From: Caprimulgus europaeus
Taxonomy: Eukaryota > Chordata > Aves > Caprimulgiformes > Caprimulgidae
Reading direction: 5' to 3'
NCBI GenBank assembly: GCA_907165065.1
Contig: OU015524.1
Span: 31,558,795 to 31,622,794 of the forward strand
Length of the DNA: 64,000 bases
Shown: positions 61,201-64,000 of the stretch, one piece after another
Layout: each line of letters begins with the position of its first letter
Position numbering within the stretch: the first letter of the stretch is position 1
Notes under the pieces: model-generated
Database searches by the model: none
What the model saw: the letters and a program-made list of their open reading frames with translations, nothing else
Told to the model about the DNA's origin: nothing
Made by a program: the position numbers and the translations under genes

Positions 61201-62533
61201 AAGTCTCTGGTTTTTCTTCAATTTTACCAGCTTTTTTCATTCTGTTCAGTCGTTTCTTTTCTACAGCACCAGTTCGATCAAGAAAGGTGTCATCATCACT
61301 GTCATAAAAATCCTCATCTTCCCAGTTCTTTGATTTCCTTTTTCGGGATACTAGGAAGTTGAAGGGAGAGTGCAAGAAAAAATTATTTGCATACCACTGA
61401 GCAATAAAACAAATTCAAGACAGCAATTTCAAATCCCTAGTTTAGGGCTTTTAGAATGAACCCGGCATTTGTCTGGTTATTTACCTGCTTCTTGCCTCAG
61501 TACTCCTCGAGCATCGAGTAGCCTGCAAGCTTCCAGAGCACACTGTATCATTGCTTCCTTCTTCTTTCCTGAATGGAGAACCTCTGCCACCAACTGCTTC
61601 CCTGATGCATCATCCACAGGCAACCTGTTCAGTTCAAAGGATCAGAGGACAGCTCCAACACAAACAGCTTTTCACGGACGCTACTCAGATATTGTATTTA
61701 TCACACTGGCATTGTTCTTCCCATTTCACTCTAGTCTTTTATCGTGGGTTAAGTATTTTCACTTTTCATTTCATACAGTACTAATCAAAACACAAGCATG
61801 AATTTCCTAAAGCATGAAACTAATTTTTTATTTCACTTGTCTAAACAATAATTCTTCCTATATTCATTCCATTAGAAACACAAGTTAAAAGGTTAAACAT
61901 CAATATGCGAATAATTTTAAGCACCAGTATCTTGCATCCATGTAACACCAGTACTGAAGCAAAGGTTTCTGAAGCAGTACGATCATTGTACCTATCCATT
62001 TGAGATCTATCCTGTTGATTTAATTTCCACCTCACCTTCTCCTGTCTAATAAAAGAATGATGTTAGTGGCCTCTTGCAGGAACCTATCTGCCTTACACCA
62101 CAAAAGAAAAAAACCTTATGCCATAAAAGAACTGAAATTGGGTACACAGTAGAATTGTTTTTTCCCCCTCTCTCTCATTAGTAATTAAAAAATATTGTCA
62201 CTGAGTTTCTTCTCTTGTATTTCAATTTAATGTATTTCTCAAAACAAGGGGAATTGAACAAATCTAGACTCCTGCTTTTCATCTCTAAGGAGCATCAAAT
62301 GCTGCCAGACCAGAAAGGAGTGCAGACGCTGAACTCAGGTCTCAGCATCAGGGCTGAGGTTTAATTCCAGCTGGCCTCCTTGTCAAGTGTGACAAGACAA
62401 TTCCTTCAGCTTTTGTTTGTGAATTCAATGAAGCCAGCTTCTATACACACAAGTGAATGGAGATATACATACTTGATCCTGCACAGCCAGCTATTGTGCC
62501 CACGATCATCATATTCATATACTAACTCTTCTC
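49199..62533 (-). CDS. SLC4A1AP: Kanadaptin (SLC4A1 adaptor protein), C-terminal 403 residues, 11 exons
   Basis: Joined minus-strand exons give a continuous 403-residue C-terminal part ending in TAA at 49199-49201; coding continues beyond the right edge. Numbering from the first full codon: residues 1-66 form the double-stranded-RNA-binding-like fold described in kanadaptins ([28 protein letters not shown]); 68-75 are a basic NLS-like patch (SRKRKSKN); 76-100 are acidic then conserved ([15 protein letters not shown]); 121-206 are helical/coiled-coil; 220-243 hold the conserved [17 protein letters not shown]; 255-280 carry a nine-Glu run; and the end is [12 protein letters not shown] ... NEKYGY. 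All junctions are GT/AG and in phase. Known members have an N-terminal FHA domain, not in this window. Family work described binding to the kidney anion exchanger SLC4A1, a role later disputed, and mainly nuclear localisation. No frameshift or in-frame stop is present, so the copy looks functional. Confidence 0.97.
50330..50375 (-). CDS. SLC4A1AP: SLC4A1AP exon: conserved YPDDDPDYC motif
   Basis: A 46-base exon between TCCTCACAG and CCTGCAG/GTACCA, coding [15 protein letters not shown] (residues 373-387) plus one base of the next Gly. The motif is nearly invariant in kanadaptins. It is too short to appear as an open frame by length alone and was found by homology and phase. Confidence 0.97.
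50590..50695 (-). mobile_element. CR1 LINE 3' end fragment in SLC4A1AP intron
   Basis: On the plus strand, AGAGTCACAGAATAACAGAA, then GATGGGACCTCTGGAGGTCA and TCCAGTCCGATCTCCCCATC, is the reverse complement of a CR1 terminus, which normally reads as a TCATAGAATG-type tail, a GGGACCTCTGGAGATCATC-type block, then CCAGTCCAACC. It sits in the intron between the last exons (52624-50376), in the same orientation as the gene. Confidence 0.75.
52625..52695 (-). CDS. SLC4A1AP: SLC4A1AP exon: variable linker to the C-terminal motif
   Basis: 71 bases between TTCTTCTCAG and AGCAAG/GTCAGT. Residues 350-372, containing [18 protein letters not shown]; the SSSK end corresponds to the SSK preceding the terminal motif in known kanadaptins. 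It starts with two bases completing an Ala codon and ends in phase 0. Confidence 0.92.
53749..53823 (-). CDS. SLC4A1AP: SLC4A1AP exon: variable linker
   Basis: 75 bases following a T-rich acceptor (the minus-strand copy of an A-run at about 53829-53844, ending TTAATAG) and ending CTCAAG/GTGGGC. Residues 325-348, containing [14 protein letters not shown] and GPSQEKSQ. Little conservation is expected; the call rests on exact phase agreement with both neighbours and good splice sites. Confidence 0.85.
54611..54848 (-). CDS. SLC4A1AP: SLC4A1AP exon: acidic low-complexity region
   Basis: 238 bases from acceptor TTCTCTTGCAG to donor CAGGATG/GTAAAC, residues 245-323. It starts [19 protein letters not shown], followed by nine consecutive Glu and a MEEEQE extension, then a poorly conserved charged stretch ending DLKSLQD. 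The Glu run is coded by mixed GAG/GAA codons, a site where length can vary between species. This part is expected to be disordered. Confidence 0.95.
55455..55566 (-). CDS. SLC4A1AP: SLC4A1AP exon: [12 protein letters not shown] motif
   Basis: 112 bases between TTTTTATTAG and CTAGGG/GTAAGT, encoding residues 208-244 ([14 protein letters not shown], then [20 protein letters not shown] and SLG). The glycine/lysine-rich core is highly conserved in kanadaptin and is probably a short interaction motif; that role is inference. The exon ends in phase 0. Confidence 0.97.
56392..56581 (-). CDS. SLC4A1AP: SLC4A1AP exon: conserved helical region
   Basis: 190 bases from acceptor TCTTGCCTAG to donor CCCCA/GTAAGT. 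It encodes residues 145-206: [19 protein letters not shown], then [20 protein letters not shown] and [15 protein letters not shown]. The QDSLD(E/A)FM and [19 protein letters not shown] blocks match the kanadaptin family closely. A second in-frame AG ten bases downstream could be an alternative acceptor, but using it would break the phase. Confidence 0.97.
59963..60032 (-). CDS. SLC4A1AP: SLC4A1AP exon: coiled-coil segment
   Basis: 70 bases between TTTCATAG and GGGAAAG/GTAAGT, encoding residues 121-143 ([20 protein letters not shown] and SGK). The heptad-like spacing of Leu and Ile supports a short coiled coil continuing from the preceding exon. It starts in phase 0 and ends with one base of the Val codon completed at 56581-56580. 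It is followed by the longest intron seen here, about 3.4 kb. Confidence 0.96.
61190..61350 (-). CDS. SLC4A1AP: SLC4A1AP exon: basic patch and acidic conserved motif
   Basis: 161 bases from acceptor CTTCCTAG to donor CTG/GTAAGA. It encodes residues 68-120, starting [20 protein letters not shown], then [19 protein letters not shown] and [10 protein letters not shown]. This block is among the most conserved parts of kanadaptin and was the anchor for identifying the gene. The exon ends in phase 0. The basic start is a plausible nuclear localisation signal. Confidence 0.98.
61485..61624 (-). CDS. SLC4A1AP: SLC4A1AP exon: rest of dsRNA-binding-like domain
   Basis: 140 bases between TGAACAG and GCAG/GTAAAT. 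It encodes residues 21-66: [10 protein letters not shown], then [18 protein letters not shown] and [13 protein letters not shown]. The GKKKEA loop followed by a cysteine-bearing helix is the basic helix region of this fold. The exon starts at codon position 3 and ends with the first base of the Val codon shared with the next exon. The following intron is only 134 bases. Confidence 0.96.
62473..62533 (-). CDS. SLC4A1AP: SLC4A1AP exon: start of dsRNA-binding-like domain
   Basis: The acceptor CTTTTCCTCTCTAG precedes 61 bases and the donor is ATCAA/GTATGT. The exon encodes residues 1-19 ([19 protein letters not shown]) plus split codons at both ends: GA at the start completes a codon begun in the preceding exon, and AA at the end joins the next exon's G to give Lys. 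The acidic/aromatic strand followed by a W-x-C strand corresponds to the first strands of the domain. The preceding exon is not in the window; the intron runs off the right edge. Confidence 0.93.
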
Positions 62534-63251
62534 CTAGAGAGGAAAAGAAAGGAAGTTGATAGTTACCAAAATTGAAATGAGCAGGAATAATCTTTAGAGC
62601 AGAAAGGAATGTCATGGTTAAACAAAACAGATCAAATGCCCTTGTTACATATCGAAGGGTAATTCAAAGACTGAATTTTGCCCCCTGCCCCCTCCCCCAC
62701 TTTTTTTTTTTTAAAGCCATGGGATCTTCAGTTGATATTATGCTCATTTAGTTGTTTCTCACAGTCAAGGCTTTTTCAGATTAAAAAAAAAAAAAATCTG
62801 GAAGTGGCCTGTTCAGGAATATGTAGTTCAAAGAAAAAACAATCTTGCATCTGTATGTATCAAAGTAAATGACACTGACGTAAGGACAGTTCACAATCTG
62901 GATTCACAGATACTGTTTATCCTGAAGATAAATACTGTAAATCCTGAAGATTAATTTTTCGCTTTAGCAAATAATTGAGTCATCTCTAAGTTTTGCTAGC
63001 AACCATCAAAAGTTTAAATGAATTCATTATTGCCTTTTGACTTTTTATACTTTCCAATTCTATCTCACAATCATGGCAATCTCCAAACAGAATAGTCTGG
63101 AATTTGATGGTTTTGGATTGTTCAGCGTAGCTTCAAAACATGGGTGTTGTTTGAGTGTCACTCCAGAGGAATACTAAGTGCTCTCTGGAACTCCCAGTTT
63201 AGAAATCAGTAACTAAGTCTCAGACCTACACTGGTGAGTGAGCCAAGTTTT
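62534..63251. other. SLC4A1AP intron, gene-free
   Basis: Intron sequence upstream of the first visible SLC4A1AP exon. It is AT-rich with T- and A-runs near 62700 and 62785. No exon with kanadaptin resemblance was found here or right of the LTR, so the preceding exon lies beyond 64000. Confidence 0.6.
63247..63251. repeat. Target-site duplication, left copy (GTTTT)
   Basis: GTTTT precedes the LTR boundary and recurs at 63911-63915. Because the right copy runs into a longer T-run, the match is somewhat less specific than that of the other LTR. Confidence 0.7.
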
Positions 63252-63910
63252 TGTGATAGTTTCACTGGGCTAGCCCTTGGCCAGCAGCCAATACAGCCGC
63301 TTCCAACACCTCCCACTTTCCTCCACTCCCAGGGGATAGGGGAGAGGGTTGGGACAAGGATAAGGAGACCTGTAGGTTCAGATAATAACAACATAATAAT
63401 AGAAATAAAAGAAAACCTAAAATAATACTAATATTAAAAGAGTAATGATAATGATAACAGTAACAATATGCAAATGAGTGATACACAGTGCAACTGCTCA
63501 CCACCCACTGACCAAGCCCGGCCCGTTCCCAGATAACGATCCCGGAGGAGCGACAATCCCGAACCGAAACCACAATCCCGGAAGAACGAGAGCCCGAGCA
63601 AAAGCCAGAGAGAGACAAAAGAGGAAGAGACCCTCACTGATATACTGGACATGATGAGATATGATATGGAATATCCCATTGGCATATCTAAATGCCAATT
63701 TAGCTTATTAATTAAAAAATTCCTCACCCCCTTAGATTTTGCACTTGTAGACTAACAGAACACAAAGTCCTTCACTTCCAGCAACGAAAAGAAAATCACT
63801 GGTATGTTATCAGTGTTTCTCTCATAACAAATCCCAGCTGAAAGCAAAACACAGCACTATTCTAGCTACTAAATAGAAATCCAGCTCTGTTCCAGCTAAA
63901 AACCAAGACA
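63252..63910 (-). mobile_element. Solo LTR of an avian endogenous retrovirus, diverged
   Basis: On the minus strand the element begins TGTCTTGGTTTTTAGCTGGA at 63910 and ends GAAACTATCACA at 63252, with TG/CA termini and the 5-bp duplication GTTTT on both sides (63247-63251, 63911-63915). The middle has the CAGTTGCACTGTGTATCACT and CATTTGCATATTGTTACTGT words and an ATTATTAT-rich stretch common in this avian LTR type, followed by a U5-like end related to that of the 46305 LTR. No internal retroviral sequence is present. It lies in an SLC4A1AP intron in the gene's own orientation. GC-rich CCGGGA-repeated text at about 63540-63590 is part of it. Confidence 0.85.
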
Positions 63911-63915
63911 GTTTT
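63911..63915. repeat. Target-site duplication, right copy (GTTTT)
   Basis: GTTTT immediately follows the LTR boundary at 63910 and matches 63247-63251. Confidence 0.7.
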
Positions 63916-64000
63916 TTTAAAACAAAAAACCAACAACACCCTCAAACTTGACCAAACAACAAACCTTACCCACAATGTAACAGAAAAGTTTAGCTCCTAC

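Noticed and set aside
1..64000. CRISPR array, operon, tRNA/rRNA gene or phage-like system
   Set aside because: None of the required repeat/spacer, gene-packing or RNA-fold signatures was seen. Splice structure and CR1/LTR repeats show vertebrate nuclear DNA.

Overview
The window is vertebrate nuclear DNA, almost certainly from a bird and probably a neoavian such as a songbird. The evidence is the repeat content: several CR1 LINE 3' ends carrying the usual bird-type tail, and two solo endogenous-retrovirus LTRs of a type common in neoavian genomes. Coding exons are small, far apart and bounded by GT/AG, with no bacterial-style gene packing.

The one gene identified with certainty is SLC4A1AP (kanadaptin), on the minus strand. 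Eleven exons between 62533 and 49199 encode the last 403 residues, through the stop codon. All ten introns have GT/AG ends and every exon joins in phase. The N-terminal part of the protein, including the FHA domain known from the family, lies beyond the right edge. A short 3' UTR with a poly(A) signal follows at about 48.9 kb. A 659-bp solo LTR lies in the intron upstream of the first visible exon.

On the plus strand at the left, a well-formed terminal coding exon (7955-8083) ends in a stop and is followed by about 2.3 kb of probable 3' UTR with three AATAAA signals near 10.36-10.39 kb. A second exon-like segment (11665-11831) has an open frame with strongly protein-like content and splice signals. 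I could not assign either to a family.

From about 12 to 48 kb there is no recognisable intact gene. This stretch holds CR1 fragments (16.5, 21.9-22.6, 25.4, 38.6 and 48.1 kb), ancient MIR-like remnants, AT-rich blocks that look like candidate conserved regulatory elements, two clusters of stop-interrupted coding-like fragments (17.4-19.25 kb minus; 43.8-48.0 kb plus), and an 1147-bp solo LTR (46305-47451) with an exact 5-bp target duplication and an internal array of about 48-bp repeats. By eye, composition shifts from fairly GC-rich and CR1-bearing on the left to AT-rich from about 48 kb rightward, near the 3' end of SLC4A1AP.

No tRNA, rRNA, CRISPR array or dedicated novel system was found. 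The most interesting leads are the unassigned plus-strand exons, the repeat-bearing LTR and the two coding-like fragment clusters.
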